This document shows, one piece after another, positions 22,611-28,536 of a stretch of DNA of 35,064 bases. Made by a program: the position numbers and the translations under genes. The number at the start of each line of letters is the position of its first letter. Within the stretch, counting starts at the first letter, position 1. Below the pieces are notes generated by a model that saw only the letters and a list, made by a program, of their open reading frames with translations, was not told the DNA's origin and made no database searches. The stretch comes from a virus. The stretch is taken from positions 1 to 35,064 of the IMG/VR virus record IMGVR_UViG_3300032334_000266; one strand, written 5' to 3'.

Positions 22611-22665
22611 TCCCTTCAAAGCGAAGGCATGTTGGACGGCGGTTCGATTCCGCCCACCTCCACCA
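22611..22665 (+). other. tmRNA acceptor piece
   Basis: Holds hairpin CCTTC-AAAGC-GAAGG (22613-22627), the P2 strand (22628-22634), the T arm GGCGG-TTCGATT-CCGCC (22638-22654), the acceptor strand CACCTCC and an encoded ACCA (22662-22665). It is unusually short, as in other two-piece tmRNAs; the true 5' end is a guess. Confidence 0.85.
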
Positions 22666-22760
22666 AAAGCATACTTGAATCCGTAAAAAGATCAGGTTTG
22701 GTATCCCAGGAGCTCTTTGGCATAGCCATAACTCTTAATAAACCAAAGTATGTTTCTGAT

Positions 22761-22976
22761 GGGGGTGACCAGGTTTCGACAGCGTGAGATAGTAGAGACG
22801 GCAACACGAGAGGCGATGGACGTAATCCAAGCAAAAAACGTAAATGCAAACGCAGATACATTCGACTTCAGCGCAATGAGCTTCACTGGTAACTCTGTTA
22901 CTGGCAAAAGCAAAGTTGCTCTAGCTGCCTAAGAAACAGCAGGTCCGGGGTTGGTAACCTTGTAACCCAATAACCA
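22761..22976 (+). other. tmRNA coding piece with tag reading frame
   Basis: Starts with GGGGGTG, then the D-loop-like GGTTTCGACA. The tag frame probably resumes at GCA 22846 (other in-frame GCA at 22831 and 22852) and ends at TAA 22930-22932, giving a tag of about 28 residues (ANADTFDFSAMS... GKSKVALAA). After the stop, GGGTT and AACCC can pair. The 95 bases between the CCA and this piece (22666-22760) would be removed by tRNA-type processing (RNase P at 22761). Confidence 0.82.
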
Positions 22977-22980
22977 AAAA

Positions 22981-23001
22981 GCGGCAGAAATGCCGCTTTT
23001 T
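22981..23001 (+). terminator. Terminator of the tmRNA transcript
   Basis: GCGGCA-GAAA-TGCCGC hairpin (6 bp, GAAA loop) followed by five T and preceded by five A, so it could work in both directions. Confidence 0.9.
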
Positions 23002-23002
23002 C

Positions 23003-23032
23003 TTGACTTTTTCTCAGTGTTTGCTATATACT
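23003..23032 (+). promoter_or_regulatory. Sigma70-type promoter of the porin gene
   Basis: TTGACT, 18-bp spacer, TATACT (an alternative TATATA gives a 16-bp spacer). The leader contains the shared motif TCACACACAAAGGAG (23057-23071) that acts as the SD. Confidence 0.65.
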
Positions 23033-23078
23033 AGCTGTTGACTTACGTATTATCAGTCACACACAAAGGAGATTTTTT

Positions 23079-23804
23079 ATGAAAAAGCTATTTTTAGCAC
23101 TTATGATGGCAGCAGGTATTTCAGTTGCCCAGGCAGAAGTTACAGGTAACTTAGGCCTAACAAGCGACTACCGTTTCCGTGGTATTAGCCAAAGCCAAAA
23201 TGCACCAGCTGTGCAAGGTGGCATTGACTACAATCACTCAAGCGGTTTCTACATCGGTAACTGGAACAGTTCAGTAAGCTCACAAGTTTACACAAACGGT
23301 TCAGGCGTAGAGTCAGACTTGTATGCAGGTTGGAAGAAGGATATCTACAAGGGTTTGACACTTGATGTTGGTTCTTATAACTATTTTTATCCACGTGCTA
23401 CTACCTCAGCTAAAACAGGTTCAAACTATGACACATACGAAGGTTATGTTGGTCTAGGTTATGGTCCAGTTTCAGTTAAGTACAATCGTACATTAGGCAA
23501 TGGTTACTTCGGTACAGCCAATGCTCAAGGTACTGCATACTATCAAGCTGATGTAAACTATTTGATCCCAGGATCAAAGATCAGTTTGCTTGCTCATGCA
23601 GGTAAAACTAATGTTGCTAACAGTTCATCATTGGACTACAGTGACTACAACTTTGGTGTAGGTTACGACTTACAAGGTTGGAACTTGGCTGCTAAGTATT
23701 ACACAAACGGCGACAAGACTTCAACATTCAACTCAGCTAACACTGTTAACGGTCAAAAGTTGTATCGTAATGCCGCAGTACTTTCTGTAGCAAAATCATT
23801 CTAA
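23079..23804 (+). CDS. TorF-family putative outer membrane porin
   Basis: 241 aa with a signal peptide (cleavage after A-Q-A, residue 19) and a 12-strand-like beta barrel pattern. The start of the mature protein, VTGNLGLTSDYRFRGISQSQ, is diagnostic for the TIGR02001/TorF porin family of beta- and gammaproteobacteria. The protein ends in Phe (AKSF), the signal for insertion by the Bam complex. Length equals the host family. A phage copy with strong promoter, SD and terminator suggests high early expression to alter host outer membrane uptake or block superinfection; this is inference. A perfect hairpin overlaps its stop codon. Confidence 0.87.
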   Translation: MKKLFLALMMAAGISVAQAEVTGNLGLTSDYRFRGISQSQNAPAVQGGIDYNHSSGFYIGNWNSSVSSQVYTNGSGVESDLYAGWKKDIYKGLTLDVGSYNYFYPRATTSAKTGSNYDTYEGYVGLGYGPVSVKYNRTLGNGYFGTANAQGTAYYQADVNYLIPGSKISLLAHAGKTNVANSSSLDYSDYNFGVGYDLQGWNLAAKYYTNGDKTSTFNSANTVNGQKLYRNAAVLSVAKSF

Positions 23805-23817
23805 TCTCCGATTAGAA
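23799..23817 (+). other. Perfect hairpin across the porin stop codon
   Basis: TTCTAATC-TCC-GATTAGAA, 8 bp, spans the last Phe codon and the stop. A near-identical structure spans the stop of the other barrel gene at 34617-34633. Confidence 0.7.
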
Positions 23818-23823
23818 GAATAG

Positions 23824-23847
23824 AAAAGGGCCTTCGGGTCCTTTTTT
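23824..23847 (+). terminator. Terminator of the porin gene
   Basis: AAGGGCC-TTCG-GGTCCTT hairpin (one G-U pair) followed by six T. Confidence 0.9.
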
Positions 23848-23907
23848 GTTATTGGTTTTTTCTATAAGCGTCATTAAAATTATTATTGGAAAAACCTATA
23901 AAAATGC

Positions 23908-23936
23908 TTGATCTTATTATTAAATACTATTACAAT
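23908..23936 (+). promoter_or_regulatory. Sigma70-type promoter of the ahpC operon
   Basis: TTGATC, 17-bp spacer, TACAAT. The leader ends in TCACACACAAAGGAG (23972-23986), identical over 15 bases to the porin leader. No OxyR site can be recognised with confidence. Confidence 0.55.
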
Positions 23937-23992
23937 AAAACATCAGTAGAAACACTGAAGTTTCGTTTTTATCACACACAAAGGAGAATGAT

Positions 23993-24532
23993 ATGAAAAC
24001 AGTTGGACATAAATTAGAAAAATTCGCAGTCACTGGAGTTAAGCCAGGACAACCAGAAGATGCTTTCTTTGAAATTACAGATGAAAGTTTTGCTGGCAAG
24101 TGGAAAGTAATCGTTTACTATCCAAAGGACTTTACATTCGTTTGTCCTACAGAAATCGTAGCCTACGATAAACTAGCAGGCGACTTTGCTGACCGTGATG
24201 CAGTATTGCTAACAGGTAGCACAGACAATGAGTTCTGTAAAGTAGCATGGCAGAAGGCACACAGTGATTTGCAAAAGATCACTCACACTCAGTTTGCTGA
24301 TACACAGCGTGGTGAGTTGAGCTTGATTGAACAGTTGGGCGTGTTCTATGCGCCAGCAGGTGCCGCACTTCGTGCCACATTCATCGTTGATCCAGACAAT
24401 GTTATCCAACACGTGACTGTAAACAACTTGAACGTTGGTCGTAGCCCAGAAGAAACACTTCGTGTATTGGATGCGCTACAAACTGGCGAACTATGTGCAT
24501 GTAACCGTACAGTAGGCGGAGAGACACTATAA
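23993..24532 (+). CDS. ahpC: Alkyl hydroperoxide reductase AhpC (2-Cys peroxiredoxin)
   Basis: Reduces H2O2, organic peroxides and peroxynitrite. The peroxidatic Cys is C51 in DFTFVCPTE; the resolving region has C168 and C170 in GELCACNR. This C-terminal CAC arrangement and the sequence RATFIVDPDNVIQHVTVNN match the AhpD-dependent AhpC of mycobacteria and some proteobacteria rather than the AhpF-dependent type. At 179 aa it has normal length (Mycobacterium AhpC 195 aa). The stop overlaps the ahpD start (TAATG), so the enzyme is made with its own reductant. A phage copy probably protects the infected cell from oxidative stress. Confidence 0.94.
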   Translation: MKTVGHKLEKFAVTGVKPGQPEDAFFEITDESFAGKWKVIVYYPKDFTFVCPTEIVAYDKLAGDFADRDAVLLTGSTDNEFCKVAWQKAHSDLQKITHTQFADTQRGELSLIEQLGVFYAPAGAALRATFIVDPDNVIQHVTVNNLNVGRSPEETLRVLDALQTGELCACNRTVGGETL

Positions 24533-25038
24533 TGGCATTCAACGACGCTATCAAAGAAGCGTTGCCAGAATACGCAAAGGACACCAAGTTAAACTTGGAC
24601 GCTGTCCTTTTGCGTAGTACATTGGATGCTGATGTAGCTATGGGTTGTGCTGTAGCCGCATTAGCCGCAACTGGTAACGGTAAAGTATTGGCTGTATTGT
24701 TAGCAGACGCTCCTGTTCACGCAGATGCCGCAATGACAGCCGCAAGTATTATGGCACAGAACAATGTATGGTATCCGTATGTTGAAATGGCTGATGATCC
24801 TGCCCTTAAAGGATTGCCAGCACAGTTACGCATGAACGCAATCGCAAGTCATGGTGGAACTACCAAGTCAAACTTTGAAGCATTCAGTTTGGCCGCGAGC
24901 ATTGTGGGCAAGTGTCACTTCTGCGTTAAGGCGCACTACGAAACACTCAAGACAGAAGGCTATACTGTAGAACAACTTCGTGACATTGGACGTATTGCCT
25001 CAGTCATGAATTCTGTTGCTAAGGTTTTAAACAGTTAA
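24532..25038 (+). CDS. ahpD: Alkylhydroperoxidase AhpD (AhpC-reducing, CxxC)
   Basis: 168 aa, all helical, with the AhpD catalytic motif C128-H-F-C131-V-K-A-H135 and the family N-terminus LPEYAKDTKLNLDAVL. AhpD passes electrons from lipoamide/dihydrolipoamide dehydrogenase-type donors to AhpC. Coupling to ahpC by a TAATG overlap makes the pair a two-gene antioxidant unit, as in actinobacteria and some proteobacteria. A Prx5-type gene follows after 20 bases. Confidence 0.93.
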   Translation: MAFNDAIKEALPEYAKDTKLNLDAVLLRSTLDADVAMGCAVAALAATGNGKVLAVLLADAPVHADAAMTAASIMAQNNVWYPYVEMADDPALKGLPAQLRMNAIASHGGTTKSNFEAFSLAASIVGKCHFCVKAHYETLKTEGYTVEQLRDIGRIASVMNSVAKVLNS

Positions 25039-25058
25039 ATATTGCCTAAGGAGAAGCT

Positions 25059-25592
25059 ATGGCTATTAAAAGTGTACCGTATATGAGATTTGCCTTTAGA
25101 CAAGGCGATGAAAAACCAGAAGGTGGTGGATGCCCGATCGGAGGAGATTGGACTTATCTTGGAACCAAAGAACTATTTGGCGATAAGAAGGTTTTGGTTA
25201 TCGGTCTGCCGGGCGCATTTACTCCCACTTGTTCATCTGAACAGATTCCGGAATACGAAGCTCGATATGATGAATTTAAAGCATTGGGATTTGATGCCAT
25301 TTATTGTGTATCAGTTAACGATCCGTTTGTTATGAATCTGTGGGCAGACACTATGCAGGTTAAAAACATCAAGATGTTGCCAGATGGTAATGCAGAGTTT
25401 ACTAGACTAATCGGAATGTTAGTTGAAAAGCGTAATCAAGGCATGGGGTATCGTAGCCACAGATATGTCGCTGTAATCAACGATATGATCATTGAACAGA
25501 TCTTTGAAGAAGACGGTCGTGAAGACAACTTCGGCGGAGACCCTTATGATCTCACCACAGTTGATACTGTATTAGAAGAACTATCTAAGTAG
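25059..25592 (+). CDS. Prx5-type peroxiredoxin (glutathione/glutaredoxin-dependent)
   Basis: 177 aa with peroxidatic C58 in GLPGAFTPTCSSEQIPEYE and the FDAIYCVSVNDPFVM segment typical of the Prx5/AhpE-AhpC-TSA redoxin family. There is no fused glutaredoxin domain; the phage glutaredoxin at 19.9 kb could supply electrons. The SD AAGGAG precedes the ATG by 8 bases. It is the last gene of the ahpC-ahpD-prx operon, after which only a weak hairpin (CACTA/TAGTG near 25619-25636) is seen. Confidence 0.92.
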   Translation: MAIKSVPYMRFAFRQGDEKPEGGGCPIGGDWTYLGTKELFGDKKVLVIGLPGAFTPTCSSEQIPEYEARYDEFKALGFDAIYCVSVNDPFVMNLWADTMQVKNIKMLPDGNAEFTRLIGMLVEKRNQGMGYRSHRYVAVINDMIIEQIFEEDGREDNFGGDPYDLTTVDTVLEELSK

Positions 25593-25646
25593 TAACGCTA
25601 ACTCCATTTAATGATTTTCACTATGTGTTTAGTGGTGATTTCATAA

Positions 25647-25680
25647 TATAATAACGATACATACTAATGCAGTATGCATT
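25647..25680 (+). promoter_or_regulatory. Promoter and leader hairpin of pqqA
   Basis: TATAAT (25647-25652) as the -10, with no convincing -35. The leader then holds the inverted repeat AATGCA-GTA-TGCATT (25666-25680), followed by AAAGGAG as the SD. Confidence 0.45.
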
Positions 25681-25698
25681 TTATAAAGGAGTACTAAT

Positions 25699-25770
25699 AT
25701 GTGGACTACACCATCAGCGACAGAAATGCGTTATGGATTTGAAATCACAATGTACGTGATGAATCGATAA
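25699..25770 (+). CDS. pqqA: PqqA, pyrroloquinoline quinone precursor peptide
   Basis: A 23-residue peptide, exactly the usual PqqA length. It starts MWTTP and keeps W2, P5, R11, G13, E15, T17, Y19, N22 and R23. E15 and Y19 are the Glu and Tyr that PqqE cross-links to form PQQ, with the required three residues between them (E-I-T-M-Y). The gene has a strong SD (AAAGGAG, 7 bases before ATG), its own -10 and a strong terminator right after the stop. No pqqB-E gene is in the window, so maturation would depend on the host or on genes elsewhere in the phage. PQQ serves methanol and other quinoprotein dehydrogenases. It is too short for ordinary ORF calling. Confidence 0.85.
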   Translation: MWTTPSATEMRYGFEITMYVMNR

Positions 25771-25777
25771 TAAAGAC

Positions 25778-25800
25778 AGCCCACTTCGGTGGGCTTTCTC
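25778..25800 (+). terminator. Terminator of pqqA
   Basis: AGCCCAC-TTCG-GTGGGCT hairpin (7 bp, UUCG loop) followed by TTTCTC, directly upstream of the next promoter. Confidence 0.9.
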
Positions 25801-25829
25801 TTGACAAAATTTTCAAACGATGTTATAGT
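25801..25829 (+). promoter_or_regulatory. Sigma70 promoter of the SGNH hydrolase gene
   Basis: Perfect TTGACA, 17-bp spacer, TATAGT, starting at the end of the pqqA terminator. Confidence 0.8.
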
Positions 25830-25857
25830 ACTAACTGTTAACTTATTTGGAGATCTT

Positions 25858-26268
25858 ATGTTAGACTGTATGATTATCGGAGACAGCATCGCTGTTGGAG
25901 TATCTCAGGTTCGAACAGAGTGTGTTAGCCACAGCATTGGCGGATACAACACGTGGCAATGGAATAAGAAGTTTGCCAAAACAGATCTCACAGCTTCAAC
26001 AATGATTATCAGTTTGGGCACTAACGATCATCAAGGTGTCCATACCTTCAAAGAGTTAAGCATCATGCGAAGTCGTGTTACCGCTGATCGTGTATTTTGG
26101 ATACTGCCTCCTTGTAATGACAAGTTTTGTAAGCCGGACGTAAATGACATTGTTGAGATCATTGCCCGATCAAGAGGCGATACTATCATCAAAACGGACA
26201 GACTTCAAAAAGATGCCATCCATCCTAGCTGGGCCGGATATAAAGAGCTTGCAAATCAAAGCAAATGA
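25858..26268 (+). CDS. SGNH/GDSL-type hydrolase
   Basis: 136 aa with the SGNH blocks: G8-D9-S10 (nucleophile), G54-T-N56-D57 (oxyanion Asn) and D119-A-I-H122 (acid and base) in DAIHPSWAGY. I use ATG 25858, preceded by TGGAG; the longer frame from 25789 runs through the promoter. The enzyme is a minimal esterase or acetyl-hydrolase; in phages such domains deacetylate polysaccharide or act as small esterases. It has no signal peptide. Substrate unknown. Confidence 0.84.
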   Translation: MLDCMIIGDSIAVGVSQVRTECVSHSIGGYNTWQWNKKFAKTDLTASTMIISLGTNDHQGVHTFKELSIMRSRVTADRVFWILPPCNDKFCKPDVNDIVEIIARSRGDTIIKTDRLQKDAIHPSWAGYKELANQSK

Positions 26269-26277
26269 TTGTATAAT
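26249..26277 (+). promoter_or_regulatory. Sigma70 promoter at the end of the SGNH gene
   Basis: TTGCAA, 17-bp spacer, TATAAT, giving a leader of about 25 bases before ATG 26308. Confidence 0.65.
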
Positions 26278-26307
26278 AAGCTGTTGTTTAACAAGAAAGA
26301 AACTTCA

Positions 26308-26844
26308 ATGTGTACAACTGATCAATGGCGTATAGCACAAAGACCTTTAGCAGAGTATGCTTACAGTCTAAAAGAAAAGTATAATCAAACTTTTGGCATC
26401 AGTTATGACGCCTTTATGAATCTATACGAGCTAGGAGAAGTGCAACTAAGCAGTGTGTTTGAAAATCTATTAGTAGCCACAAGGAATCATCATGGTCGTC
26501 TTACACGCAAGGTAGCAGGTGATCGATATGATTTTGTCCGTGTAGATAGCCTAGGGCGTGAAACTCCATTGGGTGATATGAAAACTGGGGTGCTTCAAAA
26601 AGATGATTCAAAACGCAGATATGTCATAGCCGGTGTAGAGAACAAGATCGGCAAGATCTATATCATAGGATGGAACTGGATTACTAAAAAACCCAATTTC
26701 TTCTGCATACCCCCTAACAGCAACGGAGGACATCCTAAATCAGGTTATAAGATCATGGTGCATCCCATAACAGGCGAACGTACTGGCGGCTGGTATAACG
26801 ATAACTGTGCCCATGATACTTGGGAAAGTATGTGTGTCGCTTGA
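26308..26844 (+). CDS. Hypothetical protein, 178 aa, possible restriction-nuclease-like fold
   Basis: I use ATG 26308; the frame from 26269 overlaps the -10 box. The region DRYDFVRVDSLGRETPLGDM followed by KTGVL, then KIYIIGWNW, has a D...G-D-x-K layout that loosely resembles PD-(D/E)XK restriction nucleases, but the match is weak and unproven. Late Cys and His residues (NDNCAHDTWESMC) could bind metal. No family is recognised. It is a single-gene unit between two promoters. Confidence 0.65.
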   Translation: MCTTDQWRIAQRPLAEYAYSLKEKYNQTFGISYDAFMNLYELGEVQLSSVFENLLVATRNHHGRLTRKVAGDRYDFVRVDSLGRETPLGDMKTGVLQKDDSKRRYVIAGVENKIGKIYIIGWNWITKKPNFFCIPPNSNGGHPKSGYKIMVHPITGERTGGWYNDNCAHDTWESMCVA

Positions 26845-26869
26845 CAAAATTCAAAATAGATAGTATAAT
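26841..26869 (+). promoter_or_regulatory. Consensus sigma70 promoter
   Basis: Perfect TTGACA, 17-bp spacer, perfect TATAAT. Overlaps the stop codon of the preceding gene. Confidence 0.85.
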
Positions 26870-26900
26870 AGTTCTATAGTAAACAAGTTAGGAGTTCATT

Positions 26901-27293
26901 TTGAGTATGCACTTAGAAGGTCCGTGGCTTAGTACCACAGGCAAGAAAAAAGGCAAAAAAAAGTTTGCATCTGCAGAACATGCTAAAAAGGCTCGTGAGC
27001 AAGATGAGTCCTGGAAAGCTCTTATGAAGAAATGGGGAGTTGAAGCAGAAGAACGCAAACGTCAGCGTGGACTAGCTGCGCCTACTATGAATCCTGTTGT
27101 TTCAAAACCGTTTGTTCGCGAAACTGGACCTAGGATCGAGAGCTTGCCGTTTACTGGCGGCCCTTGTTTAAAATCCCCAGATAAAGTATATACAGGTACT
27201 ATGATCAAAGGTATTGGAACTATGCACAAAAGCAATGCAGTTCCAATCTTCAGCAATGAAGAAGCTGAAGATATTGCCAAAATGCGTCGATAA
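26901..27293 (+). CDS. Conserved phage basic protein, 130 aa
   Basis: Starts at TTG 26901, 6 bases after GGAG; ATG 26907 is the alternative (MHLEGPW). Residues 12-65 are very basic and helical (KKKGKKKFASAEHAKKAREQ). The C-terminus has YTGTMIKGIGTMHKSNAVPI followed by NEEAEDIAKMRR, a signature I recall from many aquatic T4-like phage genomes. Function unknown; nucleic acid binding is possible from charge. It is driven by the best promoter in the window, so it is likely an abundant early protein. Confidence 0.78.
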   Translation: MSMHLEGPWLSTTGKKKGKKKFASAEHAKKAREQDESWKALMKKWGVEAEERKRQRGLAAPTMNPVVSKPFVRETGPRIESLPFTGGPCLKSPDKVYTGTMIKGIGTMHKSNAVPIFSNEEAEDIAKMRR

Positions 27294-27309
27294 TCTTCTA
27301 TTTTTAACT

Positions 27310-27432
27310 ATGAATACAGTAACTGAGCTATATATTACTACGTTTCGCAAAGAAACTAAGATAGTAGGTTTGTCAAAGAATAGAAATATTCCAAATCAAA
27401 CCCGCGAGTCTTGGCCAATGAGAAACCCGTGA
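27310..27432 (+). CDS. Small protein, 40 aa, possibly continued by a +1 frameshift
   Basis: Frame MNTVTELYITTFRKETKIVG, then LSKNRNIPNQTRESWPMRNP, ending at TGA 27430-27432. A protein-like frame continues in +1 directly behind it: skipping the T of CCG-TGA-G gives P-E-I-R-E-A-K-F and 31 residues up to TGA 27524-27526. The combined product would be 71 aa. There is no SD before the ATG. It could be a programmed +1 shift, a natural or sequencing indel in a real gene, or part of a noncoding RNA, because the same stretch folds well and ends in a terminator. Confidence 0.45.
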   Translation: MNTVTELYITTFRKETKIVGLSKNRNIPNQTRESWPMRNP

Positions 27433-27526
27433 GATTCGGGAAGCCAAGTTCGCCAAAGGTACGAAGTGTTATGAGAGCTTCGTGGCTGATGGAGACAACT
27501 ACACGAACCCAGGGTTCTTTTTTTGA
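27433..27526 (+). other. Structured segment / +1-frame continuation with embedded terminator
   Basis: Encodes EIREAKFAKGTKCYESFVAD and GDNYTNPGFFF in the +1 frame. The RNA can fold: CCCG-TGAGATT-CGGG (27426-27440) places the stop codon in a hairpin loop, and ACGAAG (27461-27466) pairs with CTTCGT (27478-27483), extended by AGCC (27442-27445) with GGCT (27484-27487). Confidence 0.45.
27505..27524 (+). terminator. Rho-independent terminator
   Basis: GAACC-CAG-GGTTC hairpin followed by seven T. It overlaps the last codons of the +1-frame continuation. The remaining gap to 27611 holds only leader sequence and the AAAGGAG SD of the endolysin gene. Confidence 0.75.
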
Positions 27527-27610
27527 GCCTCGTGAAGTATACTCCCTTTATGTAATGTCTGCGAGTGGTAGGCAACTGCTATGAACAGACACCAAGTCAA
27601 AGGAGACAAT

Positions 27611-28168
27611 ATGGAAAAAACATTACGACTAGTTGTATTAACTCTAGGTCTGATGCTTACTGCCTTGGCAGTACAGACTATTACAGTTAATAAGTTCAAA
27701 GTCTTGCGAGAACAAAATCTCGTATCGTCACCCGATGTGGTAACAATCAAAACAAGAGAAAGACAACTCGAGTGTCTAGCTATGAACATTTATCGCGAAG
27801 CAGGTCACGAACCGTTCGAAGGTAAAGTTGCAGTAGCACAAGTTACAATGAATCGTGTGCAGTCGGGAGCATTTGCCTCCGATGTATGCGGAGTGATCTA
27901 TCAGAAAAGCGTTATAATGGAAAAAGTTGTGTGCCAGTTCTCATGGTACTGTGACGGAAACATTAAAGCTCGTCCAATCAATAAAACAGTCTACGATGAG
28001 TCAATGGCTGTTGCTAAAAAGGTTCTTTTGGAAGGTTTCAAACTGGACATTCTCAAAGATGCGTTATACTATCACGCAGATTATGTGAATCCAAGATGGC
28101 CGTTTGAAAAGATAGGTAAGATTGGTCAACACGTTTTTTATAGAGGAAAGAAAAATGCAAATTCCTAA
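27611..28168 (+). CDS. SleB-type cell wall hydrolase, probable SAR endolysin
   Basis: I use ATG 27611 with SD AAAGGAG; the upstream ATG 27581 has none. Residues 5-27 form a moderately hydrophobic N-terminal segment (LRLVVLTLGLMLTALAVQTI) suited to signal-anchor-release export. Residues 60-185 match the Hydrolase_2/SleB domain: ECLAMNIYREAGHEPFEGKV with the catalytic Glu in YREA, then VAQVTMNRVQSGAFASDVCG and CQFSWYCDG. SleB-like enzymes are lytic transglycosylases on peptidoglycan and serve as endolysins in several aquatic phages. The next gene, a holin-like membrane protein, overlaps by 14 bases. Confidence 0.85.
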   Translation: MEKTLRLVVLTLGLMLTALAVQTITVNKFKVLREQNLVSSPDVVTIKTRERQLECLAMNIYREAGHEPFEGKVAVAQVTMNRVQSGAFASDVCGVIYQKSVIMEKVVCQFSWYCDGNIKARPINKTVYDESMAVAKKVLLEGFKLDILKDALYYHADYVNPRWPFEKIGKIGQHVFYRGKKNANS

Positions 28169-28490
28169 GTTCTCAGTATCACTTCCGCATTTTGAAAATA
28201 TGGATGAGTTTAAGACTTATATAATCAATAAAGTTTCAGCCATTTCGTCAGAAACATTTGGTTGGATTGCCGTACTGCTGTTACATGCCGCTACTATTCC
28301 TAGTATGTTGGCAGTGATGGGCGGTCTTACAGATCGTATGCCGCCTGTGGATCTAGTCCTGCTGGTTTGGGGCGGCCTAACATTGCTGTTCATTAAAGCG
28401 GCTGTCCAAAAAGACATGCTGAACGTTGTAACTATTGGTGTTGGATTCATTGCTCAAGCAGTAATGATGGCACTGATCTTCTTCAAATAA
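28155..28490 (+). CDS. Putative holin, three membrane segments
   Basis: 111 aa starting at ATG 28155 (AGGAAAG upstream). After a soluble start (MQIPKFSVSLPHFENMDEF) come three hydrophobic segments at about 33-52, 64-82 and 88-110, the last ending FFK. Size, topology and direct coupling to the SleB endolysin fit a holin. No motif proves it, but I recall similar proteins beside lysis genes in aquatic T4-like phages. Confidence 0.68.
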   Translation: MQIPKFSVSLPHFENMDEFKTYIINKVSAISSETFGWIAVLLLHAATIPSMLAVMGGLTDRMPPVDLVLLVWGGLTLLFIKAAVQKDMLNVVTIGVGFIAQAVMMALIFFK

Positions 28491-28507
28491 TTTGGTAAAG
28501 CACCTAG

Positions 28508-28536
28508 TTGACTTTGGTCGGCTATGGTGCTATACT
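28508..28536 (+). promoter_or_regulatory. Sigma70 promoter of the lipoprotein operon
   Basis: TTGACT, 17-bp spacer, TATACT. The leader contains CACACACAGAAAGG as SD region. Confidence 0.75.

Larger units (their letters stand above)
22603..22980 (+). ncRNA. ssrA: Circularly permuted (two-piece) tmRNA gene
   Basis: tmRNA rescues stalled ribosomes by acting first as an alanyl-tRNA and then as a short mRNA that adds a degradation tag. Here the gene order is reversed: the 3' acceptor part (T arm and CCA) comes first, then a 95-base intervening segment, then the 5' part with the conserved GGTTTCGAC and the tag frame. The two ends pair perfectly: GGGGGTG (22761-22767) with CACCTCC (22655-22661), 7 bp, with G-U at the third pair, the alanine identity element. 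CAGCGTG (22780-22786) pairs with CATGTTG (22628-22634) as the P2-like helix joining both pieces. The tag frame ends VALAA-stop. A strong terminator follows. Permuted tmRNAs are known from alphaproteobacteria, some betaproteobacteria and cyanobacteria. Exact mature ends cannot be read from sequence. Confidence 0.9.

Noticed and set aside
22638-22665. Looks like the 3' half of a tRNA (T arm and CCA)
   Set aside because: No D arm or anticodon arm lies upstream; the acceptor strand pairs instead with 22761-22767, so it belongs to the permuted tmRNA.
22616-22913. Minus-strand frames opposite the tmRNA
   Set aside because: They lack an SD and are explained by the structured RNA on the plus strand.
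22750-22932. 60-codon open frame ending in KVALAA
   Set aside because: It is the tmRNA tag frame read from an upstream ATG inside the intervening segment and the tRNA-like domain, not a normal protein gene.
23993-25592. The ahp/prx block as misassembled host DNA
   Set aside because: It shares the exact 15-base leader motif and promoter style with neighbouring genes and lies between genes of phage type, so a phage location is more likely; not fully excluded.
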